This document shows positions 48,184 to 59,500 of a stretch of DNA of 64,000 bases, in pieces (the stretch's first letter is position 1; every line of letters begins with the position of its first letter). Source of the stretch: Stentor roeselii. Taxonomy: Eukaryota; Ciliophora; Heterotrichea; Heterotrichida; Stentoridae. The stretch covers positions 1 to 64,000 of the forward strand of contig RSEH01000227.1 in assembly GCA_006503475.1 (NCBI GenBank). Reading direction: 5' to 3'. A model generated the notes under the pieces. The model made no database searches. It saw nothing but the letters and a program-made list of their open reading frames with translations, and was not told the origin of the DNA. The position numbers and the translations under genes are program-made.

Positions 48184-51100
48184 CTACTTGCCAGGCCGCG
48201 GATGCCACTGTTTCATAAGCGCGCGGTCTTTATAAATATCCAAGAAAAACTTATAATCCAAAGCTCCATCCCTGACCGCAACAGAGAGAACTCTATTCCA
48301 AACCTCTTCAGACACTTTCAAATGTCGAGTGACTGAAATAAGTACTTCCTTCGCTTTGGACAACTCAATTCTTCCAGTTCGACTCATGGCTTCAAAGGTA
48401 ATAGACAAGAGTTTTCTATTCCTCGAGATAGTTTTCGTCAACTCGTCAAAATCTTTCGAGTCTTCAAGCTGGACCTGTTCTCCTCTGAAGCTGTTGAGCC
48501 ATTCACGGAGGTCAATAAGTCCGTCTTTGCGAATGTCGATGATATCATAAAGGTCTTTCAGCACAGTGAAGGCGGGGACTGGTTCTCCTGAAAGTTCACA
48601 AAGGCGATTGACCAAGTTATTAAATTTTGAAAAGTCGAGAAACCCGCTTCTATCAGGGTCAAACTGCGAAAACGCGTCTTTAGGCGACAACATGTAAGAA
48701 TGCATTGCTTGTTTCATACGTAAAAGACGGTTCTGAGCCACTCCTGTTGTGTATCTTTCAGTTTCTGACTGTTTAAAGCTCTTTTGAAACTCTTGCCAGT
48801 CAATCTGCCCATCATTATTCGTGTCAATTCGAGACATCACCAGGTCAATATCTCGAGCACTGAGTCCCACGGCGAGTTTTCTCAAAGCTTTTCGAAACTC
48901 GATCACTGAAAGTTTCCCTGAGTCATCTGTATCTATCTTCTTGAAGACTTCTTCCAAGTTTATCGGACTCGCCTTGATGAGACTCTGAAGTCTTTTCAAC
49001 GGGTCCTGACTTTTCGTAGTTGTGAAGGACGAAAACGACACAGGTGTTGAAAGACTTGATGATTTTTTCGAGGACTGACTGAAAGTGCTTAAAAACTTCA
49101 TATCCTGGAACTCTTTATGAAAAGTCGCAAAATCAACTGTTTCACTTTTCCAAAGATGACTCCAAAAGCTTTCTACTTCAGCAGGACTGAATCTCTTAGG
49201 CACAAGTGACGCGATTCCTTGTTGAAAGTCAGTCAAAGTTATCAGAACACTCGGCTGGGTGTTATGAAAACTGCAGAAGTACTCAAAAGCTGAACGAGAC
49301 TCTGAAAAATTACTACGAACCGCGTCTTTCAACTCTTTAATGCACTGGTCGTGGTAACTGAATCCTGTGAAGGCGTGGTTCCAGTCGTTTTCAGTGATGT
49401 AAGCTTTTCGATGAGGGTCGAGATCAGCGAAGAGCTTTTCAAGGAGCTGCTGAGTCAAGTTGAACCCGCCAAGGACCTGCTTCTGTTCGACCCACTTGAT
49501 GAACTGGTCGAGTTTCACTTTTCCAGTCAATTCAGAAACAGCTTCGAAGGCGCTTTTAAGAGAGGAGTAGTTTTTTGATATGAAAAGGCCCAGTTGCTGT
49601 CTGGCTGAGTTTTTCCAGTTCGGGTTCACGTTTTCCTCGAAGAGCAGTTTGAAGTCGGAGAGTTGAATTGAGTTTCGCTTGAAAGTGTCCATTAACTTGT
49701 AAAGACGGTCCACTTTGCTTGACCTGCAGTCTTTTTCTTGAAGTTTTAAAACAGTTTTTAAACCGGATTTTAAATCGTCTTTTGAAATCACTCCATCGAA
49801 ATCGCTGTCAAAGGCGCGGAAAGCGTTTTCGACTGATAGGCTTTGGGAAAGGATCCAGACACGGATTCGCTCTATTGTCTCGTTTTCCCAGGACCAGGAG
49901 TCTTTTAAGGGCTTTGGGTCGATGTTTGAGTCTTTTATTACTGATAGGAAGGAATCGAATGTGATCAGACCTGTGCCTAGTTTGTCGATTAAAGCGAATA
50001 AACCGTTTTTTACTTGCTCTGAGAGGGAGATGTACTTTGAGAGACCTTCCGAAAATTGCTTTGCGCTTAGAACTCCGAGGTTTTCGCTGTCTAAGGCGCT
50101 GAATGCGTCGAAGAAGTTTACTTTGTGAGAAACTAAGGCGTTTCGAATGTCTTTGATTACTACCTTAGCCCGATCAGGGCTCAAAGGTCGAGTTGGAAAA
50201 GTATTACCTTTACCAAGTTCCAAATACGACTTGCTTCCTAAAATAGCACTTAAATCAAAAATATCAATAAACCCGTCTTTATTAACATCAAACTTCTCCG
50301 CAACTTCATCCAAAAGTGTTTCACTAAACTTTTTCTGGACCTTTTTCTTCAAAAATCCAGAAAATTTCTGCACAGATACTCGAATCCCAAGTTTTTTGAG
50401 TAGTTGATTCGCAGAGAGTTCATTTTGCTTTAAAAAGACCTGAAGTCTAGCAGCAGTAGACTTAAGCGGGTCCTGTGGAGGTAAAAAAGGTCCTTCAAGA
50501 TGATCTAAAAATTCATTATAGTCAACAGTGAGGTTGTTTTTCCTATCAAGAACCCTTCCAAGCCTATCAATTTCAACAGATTCAAGTCCAAGTCCCGCTT
50601 TAAAGATACATTCTTGAAACTTAACCAATTCAAGTTTTCCGGTATTTTTAAAATCAGCATCTTCCAATATTTTCCTAAGGTCTTCAACATTCCCTTTGAC
50701 CTTATTTTGTATTTTTCTAAGAATCTGTTCTTTCCAACTTCCCTGAAACTCTTCAGGTTCCTGTGAAAGTTGAGCTAAAAAGTCTTGGACGTCAATATAT
50801 CCCTTGTTCCCAGCAGCGACCTTAGCCATATTGACCGCATTAGACAAGGTGATTGTTGGGTCCATCCTTCTTAGTGCTTCTGCCATATCTTCAATAGAAA
50901 GTCGTTGTTTACTCTGTGCATTGAGCTTGATCAAAAGGTCTTCCTTGTCAATTTTGTACTTAAGTACCGTGTCTTTGAAGCTTTGCAACAATCCCTGCTC
51001 TTCATAGACCTTATTGAGCCACTCGGGCAAGTCAATCACTTTATCTTGTTTCGTGTCAAGCACGTCAAACAAAATCGACGCCTCGTAAAGGTTGAACCCG

Positions 51101-52689
51101 AGAGACTGCATGGCAGAGACCCACGCTTCAAAGTTAAGAACTGTCAAACTTCGCGTTTGTTTCAAAAGCTGCTCAAAGCCTTGCTCAGTGCTGAGTTTTC
51201 CTTCTCGCAGCCAAGACCTCAGAAACTTAAACCCACGGTCTTGGATCTGCTTCGGACTCTCGTATTTTGCGAAACCTTTGCAGAAGTCAGACTCGCTCAG
51301 CAACTCGTTGTTTCGGGAAACTCGGAAAAAACTCTGTTGTGCCTCGATTGGCTTGATTTTGCCGAAACTGTGCTCTGAGATGAAGTTCACGAAGTCGTCA
51401 ACGTGAAGCATTGTCCCTCTTGATGATAGGGAAAAGATCTCTGAAAGGTTGAAGTCGCAGAGGTAATTGCGTAACTTGTCAAGAACTGTGTCTGAGACCA
51501 GGGATGAGTATGGACGCTGCACTTCGCTTTGGAATGTCTCGTCGTTTGGCTGGCTTAGACTTTTGCATGTTTTTATTAGAGATAGGATGTTTACTGAATC
51601 TGACTCTTTTAGTAAGGCTTTCAGTTGGTGGATGTTGATAAACACTCCACTTTTTTTAAGTACCGAGAGCAACTCAGAGGGTTGTATTTCAATTCTAGGT
51701 CTCATTCCAGAAGCCTGAGACATTTCAGTAATAACAAGTTTTTTCTCCCAAATAAGTTGTGCAATAGGTGCCAGGTTATCCTTAGAGTAATTTTCCGTCA
51801 AGTCCGAAACAACAGAAGATTTGCTTCCAAACAAATTTCTCTGTGTTTTTGAAATTTCATCTAAAAACACTTTAAACTTGACCTTTCCACCAGCGACACA
51901 ATTATTAACAGCAAGAAGTCTTTTCAGCTGAATTTCATTGATTCTAGGTTCAATTCCCATTAAAATCGCAACAAACTCATTGAAAGGCAGAAGTCCTCGA
52001 CTGCTCTGGTCCTGTGCCTGACAAGTGAGAAGAATTCGAGGAAGGTTCAAATTGATGAGTTCCGCAGTAGTCTCCTTGTGAAACTGGCCAAGAGACCTGG
52101 AATGAACAATTTGTTCTGAACTCACTGAAGCAGGTCTGGAACTAGGAAGGTTTCTTGTAGTCAAAGGTATGATTTTCTGACTGTTTCTCGAAGAAGACGT
52201 CCTCGGTCTCGAAGTGTCGCTTTTCAAGTCAATGCCCAAGTTGGTCTGAAGCCAAGAAGCGGCTTCTTGAGTCATGGTGACGCCTGAGGTGCTGGGAATT
52301 GCGACGAACTGAACTGCAATCAACGGCGCTTGAATGATGAGGGTTCCTACTTTCGGGATCTCTTGGCGGTGCTCTTGCTTTGTCTTCAAAGAGTTCGTCG
52401 CTGATTCCAGCAGTAACCGAGCCTGGTCAAGAGATACTTTCAGGTCTGTTGAAAGTCGCGCAAGGCTCAGTGAACTGTGAGTTGAAACTCGCCCTAAAAA
52501 AGGCTTCAACTGACCTGAGTCCACTTTTCCGGCCTTGAATGGAAGGGATGAGGATGGGATGAAAACTGCACCCTCGGTAGGACTGTAACCGAATTGGCCT
52601 AAGGAAATCACTTGCATTCCCATTTGGTTTCGTAAAGACTTTTGGACCTGGTTACCAATTGCTGACCATAGGTCAAGTGCTTGAGCCAT
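48184..52689 (-). CDS. Giant multi-EF-hand protein
   Basis: 1501 residues built of many EF-hand pairs separated by helical linkers. Canonical Ca2+ loops include DVNKDGFIDIFDL (near residue 800), DSDFDGVISKDDL (near 963), DTDDSGKLSVIEF (from 1253), DTNNDGQIDWQEF (near 1289), DPDRSGFLDFSKF (near 1343) and DIRKDGLIDLREW (near 1383). Many other units keep the helix pattern but have lost Ca2+ ligands. The N-terminal about 220 residues are less repetitive (GTLIIQAPLIAVQFVAIPST). Proteins of this kind are abundant in ciliates, and Ca2+-driven contraction or ciliary control is an attractive but unproven role. The ORF is uninterrupted. Its upstream flank is C-poor on the plus strand. Confidence 0.92.
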   Translation of the reverse strand: MAQALDLWSAIGNQVQKSLRNQMGMQVISLGQFGYSPTEGAVFIPSSSLPFKAGKVDSGQLKPFLGRVSTHSSLSLARLSTDLKVSLDQARLLLESATNSLKTKQEHRQEIPKVGTLIIQAPLIAVQFVAIPSTSGVTMTQEAASWLQTNLGIDLKSDTSRPRTSSSRNSQKIIPLTTRNLPSSRPASVSSEQIVHSRSLGQFHKETTAELINLNLPRILLTCQAQDQSSRGLLPFNEFVAILMGIEPRINEIQLKRLLAVNNCVAGGKVKFKVFLDEISKTQRNLFGSKSSVVSDLTENYSKDNLAPIAQLIWEKKLVITEMSQASGMRPRIEIQPSELLSVLKKSGVFINIHQLKALLKESDSVNILSLIKTCKSLSQPNDETFQSEVQRPYSSLVSDTVLDKLRNYLCDFNLSEIFSLSSRGTMLHVDDFVNFISEHSFGKIKPIEAQQSFFRVSRNNELLSESDFCKGFAKYESPKQIQDRGFKFLRSWLREGKLSTEQGFEQLLKQTRSLTVLNFEAWVSAMQSLGFNLYEASILFDVLDTKQDKVIDLPEWLNKVYEEQGLLQSFKDTVLKYKIDKEDLLIKLNAQSKQRLSIEDMAEALRRMDPTITLSNAVNMAKVAAGNKGYIDVQDFLAQLSQEPEEFQGSWKEQILRKIQNKVKGNVEDLRKILEDADFKNTGKLELVKFQECIFKAGLGLESVEIDRLGRVLDRKNNLTVDYNEFLDHLEGPFLPPQDPLKSTAARLQVFLKQNELSANQLLKKLGIRVSVQKFSGFLKKKVQKKFSETLLDEVAEKFDVNKDGFIDIFDLSAILGSKSYLELGKGNTFPTRPLSPDRAKVVIKDIRNALVSHKVNFFDAFSALDSENLGVLSAKQFSEGLSKYISLSEQVKNGLFALIDKLGTGLITFDSFLSVIKDSNIDPKPLKDSWSWENETIERIRVWILSQSLSVENAFRAFDSDFDGVISKDDLKSGLKTVLKLQEKDCRSSKVDRLYKLMDTFKRNSIQLSDFKLLFEENVNPNWKNSARQQLGLFISKNYSSLKSAFEAVSELTGKVKLDQFIKWVEQKQVLGGFNLTQQLLEKLFADLDPHRKAYITENDWNHAFTGFSYHDQCIKELKDAVRSNFSESRSAFEYFCSFHNTQPSVLITLTDFQQGIASLVPKRFSPAEVESFWSHLWKSETVDFATFHKEFQDMKFLSTFSQSSKKSSSLSTPVSFSSFTTTKSQDPLKRLQSLIKASPINLEEVFKKIDTDDSGKLSVIEFRKALRKLAVGLSARDIDLVMSRIDTNNDGQIDWQEFQKSFKQSETERYTTGVAQNRLLRMKQAMHSYMLSPKDAFSQFDPDRSGFLDFSKFNNLVNRLCELSGEPVPAFTVLKDLYDIIDIRKDGLIDLREWLNSFRGEQVQLEDSKDFDELTKTISRNRKLLSITFEAMSRTGRIELSKAKEVLISVTRHLKVSEEVWNRVLSVAVRDGALDYKFFLDIYKDRALMKQWHPRPGK

Positions 52690-53067
52690 TTAAATTATTT
52701 AGGCAGGAAACGCTTTGATTTTGGTGGAGTGGTTAATTGGGAAATTTTAGTGTGGGAGTTTTGGTGATATTTTTAGAGTTTTTCTTTTGATTGGTGAATT
52801 TTTGGTAGTTTGAAAAAGTTTTAGGGGTTTTTTTTGGTTATGGAAGAATATTATTTTTTTATGATTTGAGTTGCAGGGTGTTAAAGTTTTAGAAATTTTT
52901 TTTTAGATGAGTAGTTTTTGAAGATTTAGATAATTTGAATGAACTACTTTAGATTAAAAGTAAAGAATAAATTAACTAAGTAGAATATTTCTCACGCAAA
53001 CCTAATTAAGAATAGAGCATGAAGCAATCGAGAAGGAGAATGAAAATAAGTATCATTTTCACAGTTT
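52690..53067. promoter_or_regulatory. Upstream region of the EF-hand gene
   Basis: From 52690 to about 52860 the plus strand is rich in G and T and nearly free of C, matching the asymmetry upstream of other minus-strand genes. The rest, to 53067, is AT-rich with no recognised feature apart from the start of an inverted-repeat structure at 53061. Confidence 0.45.
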
Positions 53068-53565
53068 CAAAACTTTCCTTGAATCGGAATAGATCCGATT
53101 TGAGATTTTTGAATCTCTTCTGAAACTGTTTTGATAACTATGTTGAACTTGAAATTCATCTCAGTCTAAAGTGTACTAATCTCGGATTTCGTACATTCAT
53201 CTCGTTGTACTAATCTCGGAGTTCAGTACATTCATCTCTTATACTAATCTCGATTTCAGTAAATTCAAATCTTGTACTAATCTCGGATTTCACTATATTC
53301 ATCTCAAAGTACTAATTTCGGATTTCTGTACATTCATCTCATGCCTAAGTTTATCTCTTCTCTCATTACTTTCCAGTTTCGAAATGCTAAGGTGTTCGTT
53401 AATTTTCTTTATGAAATTTTCAAGCCTTAAATCTCTTCTTTCACTGGTTTGGTTGAGATTTTTTATCTCTTCAGGAAGGTCAGCCTTGATTGATTCAAAA
53501 TCACTTTTTTTCAAGTACTAATCTTCCAATTCTTTTATTTTAATTTCCATTAAACTTCGAATCAT
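53068..53565 (-). pseudogene. Decayed coiled-coil gene with amplified 12-codon unit
   Basis: A minus-strand coiled-coil sequence can be followed from an ATG at 53565 (MIRSLMEIKIKELED) past an in-frame TAG at 53518-53520 into a clean helical stretch (KKSDFESIKADLPEEIKNLN, then RRDLRLENFIKKINEHLS). It then enters a 36-nt unit encoding EMNVQKSEISTL, repeated about five times with small indels that break the frame, and finishes in a tail (TVSEEIQKSQIGSIPIQGKF) before a TGA at 53068-53070. The broken frame and stop argue for a pseudogene. An SF-assemblin/giardin-type origin is possible but not shown. Confidence 0.65.
53166..53342. repeat. Tandem repeat, about 33-36 bp x 5
   Basis: Five imperfect copies with the core GTACTAATCTCGGATTTC followed by ACATTCATCTC. 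On the minus strand the unit encodes EMNVQKSEIST, so the array is an expansion of coding sequence within the decayed coiled-coil gene. Copy lengths vary, so the frame is not maintained. Confidence 0.88.
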
Positions 53566-53577
53566 CAAAAACTCACT

Positions 53578-54915
53578 CACTTACTATCAAAGTTGCAGAC
53601 CTTGACATTCCTGATATGGCTTCAACTGATGCTGATACTACAGGGATTGGCTTTACTTCTGTGAGAATCAATTATGACTAAGGTGATGACATTACATGGA
53701 TTTTATCTCAAAAAGTTAGGCAAGTTCTTGGTCAATAGACTCAAAGTACTGATGATCTGACTATAAGGTGGTAACCAAATCGCAGGAGTAGATAATTCTG
53801 CTTACACTATCGTGATGACTCAGCCTGGATTTACCCAGATTTGAAAGGAAGTGTTGATGTTTTGTGACTTGGTGTTTGATTTGCCTTGAATTATACAACG
53901 AGACATTGGTATCATATGACAATTTAATTTCTAACACCTACAAATTAGGCTCATCTGATTACGAACAATTGGACATTGAAGACTACCTCAAAGACTACGA
54001 ATCAAGAGTTGATGACGCTTGGAAAGCATACGAAACTTATAAAGAGGTCTCTATTGAACTCCTGAAAATCGCCAGGTCAGTCTTCTTGATCAGGCAGTCC
54101 CTTATCGAACACACTGATGATCAGTCCCTCTACGACTTTACAGGACTATTCGCTTTCGAAAGCGAATCCTCTATCATCGTCTATGCGACAACTACTTCTG
54201 CTGCGATATCCCCTCATCGAGCTCAACATGACTACCGCAGCTGCCTTGAAACCCTACTCTTTGAGTTTCTGGAGATCTTGATTCAGCGAAGTTTATTATT
54301 GAACTAAGCAAACTGTTGAATATCAAAACCCAACAGATTCTTTTCGATGATAGTTCAAGAAGAAGGTTTTCAGATGCAACAGTTACCTTGATCAGTGGAG
54401 TAAGTGACCAGAAGTCATCAGAGCAAAAAGTTAGAGATGTGGGAATAAGCACTATTCAAAGCACCTTGGGAGTCACTGACTTAGAACTTTCCGCGAGTGA
54501 GTCTGCTGAATGGGACTATGGTCCAGTTTGAGATGAGTTAGATGACAGTGTCGCTACTTTCAACTATACAACATCTGCGGACGGGTATATTTATTGTTTG
54601 TTGAAGTCAACTCGACTCTTGTCTCAGAGTAAAGCAATGATAACATCAGCTTCGGACTTGATAGAAATGGAGATGATAGTGATGATCCTTACAGTGATGA
54701 TGCTGTTGCTGGGGAAAACATGCAGATCATCTTCAACGATACTGGGGTTGGGTATGGAATTTATGGTATTTCTTGTGTCTCTCTTGTGATGACTATCCTT
54801 TGACTCTCACGTGCTCGTCGGTCTCTAATTATACTCTTGATTATAGTGAATCGAGTATCAGTGCTGCTGTCGCCCTGGTCGTCGCTGTTGCGGCTTACTT
54901 ATTAATCTATATAAT
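53578..54915 (+). pseudogene. Decayed partial copy of the giant surface-protein gene
   Basis: Several plus-strand frames match the intact giant protein encoded at 56572-62766 (-). The first part (LTIKVADLDIPDMAST, VDNSAYTIV, DSAWIYPDLKGS) matches residues about 955-1030. It then jumps to a part (TYKLGSSDYEQLDIEDYLKD, LKIARSVFLIRQSL) matching residues about 1712-1800, and continues (DATVTLISGVSD, SAEWDYGPV) to the C-terminal hydrophobic tail (AAVALVVAVAAYLLI). About 690 residues are missing between the two parts and the frame is broken by several stops and frameshifts. The copy is inverted relative to the intact gene, 1.65 kb from it. This is a host gene duplicate. Confidence 0.88.
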
Positions 54916-54919
54916 TTTG

Positions 54920-56571
54920 CTTTGGATTAAAGACTTTTAGTGGGTTTATGTTGCGGAGTCTGTTTTTTGGATTATTTTCTTTGCATCTTGGGTATTTTAA
55001 ATATGGTTTATTATTCAAGCCTGGTTAAAAAGGCCTTCAAATTTAGAAATCTTCATGAAAATTTGATGATTATTATCATCATTACATATATTTATAAATC
55101 TATTTAAAATAACTAAAAATCAGATAAAAGAACATAATTCCTTAGACTGAGAATTGTTGGTCAAGTTTTCATCTTGTTTAACATTTCATTTGGAACCTAG
55201 AAGTCATCAAGGTTTAAGAATTTCAGCTATATATTTAAGCGATACTTAATTTATTTTTGGGAAATTTTAAAATGAATTTGTTTCCAAATTCATTCTAAAA
55301 ATAATTATCTATTCATATTTAAGCTATTAAAGACACCTTCTTACACCCATTAGATGTGGATAAAGACTTTCAACAGAAGGATGTATCACGAGTGGAGTAT
55401 TTCTGAATAAATACGTTTTTTTAGTTAAAAAGAGCGATTTGATGATTGCTGACATTGAAGATAGCCTCAAAGTATATACCTTTCCTGACTGAGCTTCTGA
55501 AAACAAATATTTTTCATTGAATTCTAGATATTTTATTTTACAGCATCACTTTTTATTAAGATTTATGAGTTTTCTTCTCAGGTACTGCTTTACCAGAAAA
55601 GATTCCGTAAGTCAAAGTACAAATTTTGTGAAATTTTAGATGATCACTATATTTACTCTATACAAACTAATGAAATTTATTCTTCTTAGTATCAGAATAA
55701 TGCGAACAAAGAAACTAAAATTAAACTTAAGGAAAAATCATTTGAAAGAATTCAGGCGAAGATTTCGAGGGATTAAAAATTTTGTATTATTGGAGGTGAT
55801 TCCTTTTCAATCATTGATATTCAAGGAAGTCTAATGATTACTTTTCGGAACTGTTGTAGTTTTCTCTGCTTAATTCTTATATGAAGTAGAAAAAAGAAAA
55901 GAAAATTAATTTGGATACTCTAGAAGGCTTCGATTTATTTGACTGCAAAGCAAGTAATCACGAGATTCAAGCATTTAGGTATTTTGATGAACTCTTATTT
56001 ATGAAAGAGATAATAAAATTTTTTATAGTAATTTAGTTTAGATAATAAGAATAATTATCTGAGATTCTGTAAGGACTAAATTTTTTTGGGAATTCTTGAT
56101 ATTTACATTTTTGAACGATTATCTTTGCAAAATTTTATTGAGGGTCTGAAGTTTGAGACCTTGAAATATTCCTGCCTTGTAATTATGATTAAGTTTCAAT
56201 GATTTTAACTATAGAAATCTAGCAAGCTTTTGATTTCTAGGAAATCTTTATAAATATATATAAGCAAGTATCAAGTGCTCTCATTATAATCAACTTTATC
56301 ATAATATTTACCAACAACTATAATCTTAAAAAACTTCAAAAAATAATAACAGACATTAATTCTGAAGCAAGCATAGTTTTTTAGAAGAGTCATTATTTCC
56401 TTCTTAGTTTCATTGAATCAAATCTTTGTAATATCCATTCAAGATGATCCTTAGAATCTCAATAAACCAGAGAAAAGTCAAGGAAACCTTATTCTTATTC
56501 AAAACTCTACCCAATAATCATTAAAATATGCATAAATATATAAAGTAAAGCCTTTCTTAAAACTAAGTTAT
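54920..56571. other. 1.65-kb spacer without genes
   Basis: AT-rich, stop-dense sequence between the pseudogene and the intact giant gene, which converge. A 64-codon Lys/Leu frame at 55640-55834 (+) is not supported. A perfect inverted repeat lies at 55271-55294. No further remnants of the giant gene were recognised. Confidence 0.5.
55271..55294. repeat. Perfect 10-bp inverted repeat with 4-nt loop
   Basis: AATGAATTTG at 55271-55280 and CAAATTCATT at 55285-55294 are exact reverse complements around TTTC. In AT-rich DNA such palindromes arise by chance fairly often, so significance is low. Confidence 0.6.
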
Positions 56572-59500
56572 CTAAATTAAGAGGTAAGCTGCAACAGCCA
56601 TCACCAAAGCGACTGCTCCACTACTGCTCGAATCAGAATAGTCAAGGGTGTAGTTTTTAATTGATGAGCATGTTGGTGTAATGGGATAGTCGTCACAGAC
56701 AATGCAAGCAATGTCATAAACTCCATATCCAGTTTCATTATAGTAGAAAGTATACTCATAGTTATCGACTGAAACTTCTGCCTTTACTCTCTTTTCATCT
56801 GAATCTCCATTTCTATCTAGTCCGAATCTAATATTTCTCTCAGAGTATTCTGATGTGTAAGTGCTGTTGATTTCTGTAACACAGTAGAGATATCCAGAAA
56901 CAGTTGTGGTGTAGTTAAAAGTAACAACGCCATCATCAATCTCATCCCAAACAGGCTCACCATCCCACTCAGCACTAGTAGCAGCAGAAATATCAACTGG
57001 ATCAGATACTGAATCCGCTCCAATTTGAGAAGCAAGCTTAGCAGTACCAAGACTTGTGACCTTCGAGCTGGCAGATGAGGTATCAGAGACTCCACTGATC
57101 AAAGTAACAGTAGCTGTGCTAAGTCTTCTCCTATCAGATTCAGGGTACAAAATCTGTTCTTGTGCGATATCTAAACTTTGACTGAGTAGTCTAACAATAT
57201 CAGCTTCAACAAGATCTCCAGTAATATCAATAGTGCAAGCAGGAAGAGCATTATCAGTGGTCACGTCAACTGACTTGAAAGGAGGAAGTTCATTAGCGTC
57301 CCAGTAGTTATCAACGAAGGCTCCGACAGTGTATGTACTGCTAGGTACAAGAAGACCAGAGAAGTCCTGGAGAAGTACTCCACCATCATCATCACTAACA
57401 AGAGTCTGTCCAACAAAGTAAACTGATCTCGCCAAAAGAATCAATTCAACTGAAATGTCTTCATAGTCATCATATTCTTCATAGATGGCATCGACTGAAT
57501 CTTCGTAATTTTGAATATATTCTTCAAGAGTAAAGGCTTCATCATCGGAGGATCCTAAATTATAAGTGTTTGCTGTCAAGTTTGTATATGCAGCAAGATC
57601 ATCATTGTAAATATCTTCGGAAATAACGAACCATGTCACAACTGCCCAGCTGTTTGAGGTAATATAAACTTCGAATCCTGATGAAGAAATTGAGTCATCT
57701 GGTACAGATAACTCAAATTCTGCCTCTGCAGTATATGGACTACCGACTGTTACTGTGAAGTCATCAATCATGAATGCATTTGCGTTGTCAGAAAGTTCGA
57801 CTGTGATATCATATGTTGAACCGGCTTCGCAACCATAGCATGAGGCATAAATGTATGCTTCAGTTTCAAAAGCGCTAATAACCAGACCATCTTCAGGATA
57901 GAAAGAAACATTTCCTGAGGGGTCAACGAATGTAAGAGTAATATCTTCGTAAGGAGAAACTCCTCTGAGTTCGTCTTGTGTAATAAAAACTTTGTATGGG
58001 AATGAATATCCAGATGGAGGAATATAAAATTCATCAAACTGAATATCGACTTCGATGGTATACATGTTTGCACTGCTTACTTCAAGTTTAGATCTGAATG
58101 ATTTAACATACTGCTCATCCTCACCCTCATATGGGGTTTCATCAACATTCCACTGAATGTAGTACATACCTTCCGGAGTGGCAGAACTAGCACCAATCCA
58201 GAAACTGGCTTCAGGATTAAAGAAGTCGAGGGTGTAAGTGGCATCATCACTGAATTCAATGGTGAACTCAAAATCATCATAAGATTCAGCAGTGGCGGTC
58301 AGAACAACTTGATCAGCCAACATTCCAGACAAATCAGAAAGTTCTCCATCTTCGTAGTTTACTGGAACAACTGAGAAGCTTCCACTGTAAGTTCCTGGGG
58401 TAAGATAGATGGTACTTCCTTTGTTTACTTCGAAGTAACTAATGTAAACAACCTCAAATCCAAAGTAAGCTCCATTTAAGTTGTCGAAAGAAAGACTTGA
58501 TAAGTCACTGTCTTTTTCATTGTAACCGACACAGAATCTTCCAGTCCATGTTGAGTAATCGTCGTATTCATAAGTTGAGAGATTGAGAGTGAAGCCCCAC
58601 TTAGGAGTGGTAAGTTCTTCGATGGTGAAAACAGCCCAACTGTCGTCAGCGAATTCTGTTGCTGCAGATAAGGTGAATGTGACAGTGTTATCACTAACTG
58701 GACAAGTGGTTGATGAAAGAGTAACATCAACTCCTGCTAAAGTGAGAGAGCATTTAACTGAGCTTGATTCATAAAATTCTAGGTTGTAAGGAGCTGGGAA
58801 CATCACTGTGAACTCACTTTCTGCAGTTGCTGAGATTCCAATAAAGGCTTCAACGTCAAGACTGTGAGTTTGTAAATCATCTGAGAAATCGGGATTAGCA
58901 AAGTAAACGTCGATGTCATTTGTAATTTCTGAGGTGAAATCAATCGCATCAGATTGATCAGATGCAATCACAGTACCATTTCCCCAAGCAACATAAACAC
59001 TCCATTGTCCTGATTCCGAAGGATTACCGACTTCAAAGGCGAAAGTGATTTCAGAATCAGCTGTATAATCTGTATCGGTCACATAGGTCACAACCCAATG
59101 ATTAACTTCATAGAAATATCCATCTTCTCCCCATAAATACATGGTGAATTCTTCATCGTCTTTGAAAGAATAAACATCGCCTAAGGCAATGTTATAGCCA
59201 CTTGATGCATCTAAGTAAATCAGAGATTCAGCGGGAAGATCTGTGTCTAGTTTGACTGTGAAAGTGTGGACTGAAGATAAGCCTGGAACATTGTTGCTTA
59301 CATCAACAGTGAATGATGACACAGTAGCAGAAGCGGTTGAAACTGAATATTCAACTGAATCATCAACAATATCAGTGCTATCTCTTGAAACAGTCACATC
59401 GACTTGAATATCTCCAGCAGCAGCCGGAGTGAAAGCCAAATCTTTAATGATGGTGACAATATCTCCTGCAGATAAATCTTCAGCAATAACCACAGTAAGG

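Noticed and set aside
53578-54915. TGA at a Trp position in the decayed copy as evidence for TGA=Trp recoding
   Set aside because: Intact genes in the window end at TGA, and the copy also has other stops and frameshifts, so this is decay rather than a variant code.
55640-55834. 64-codon Lys/Leu-rich plus-strand frame
   Set aside because: Low complexity, isolated in stop-dense DNA, no recognisable domain.
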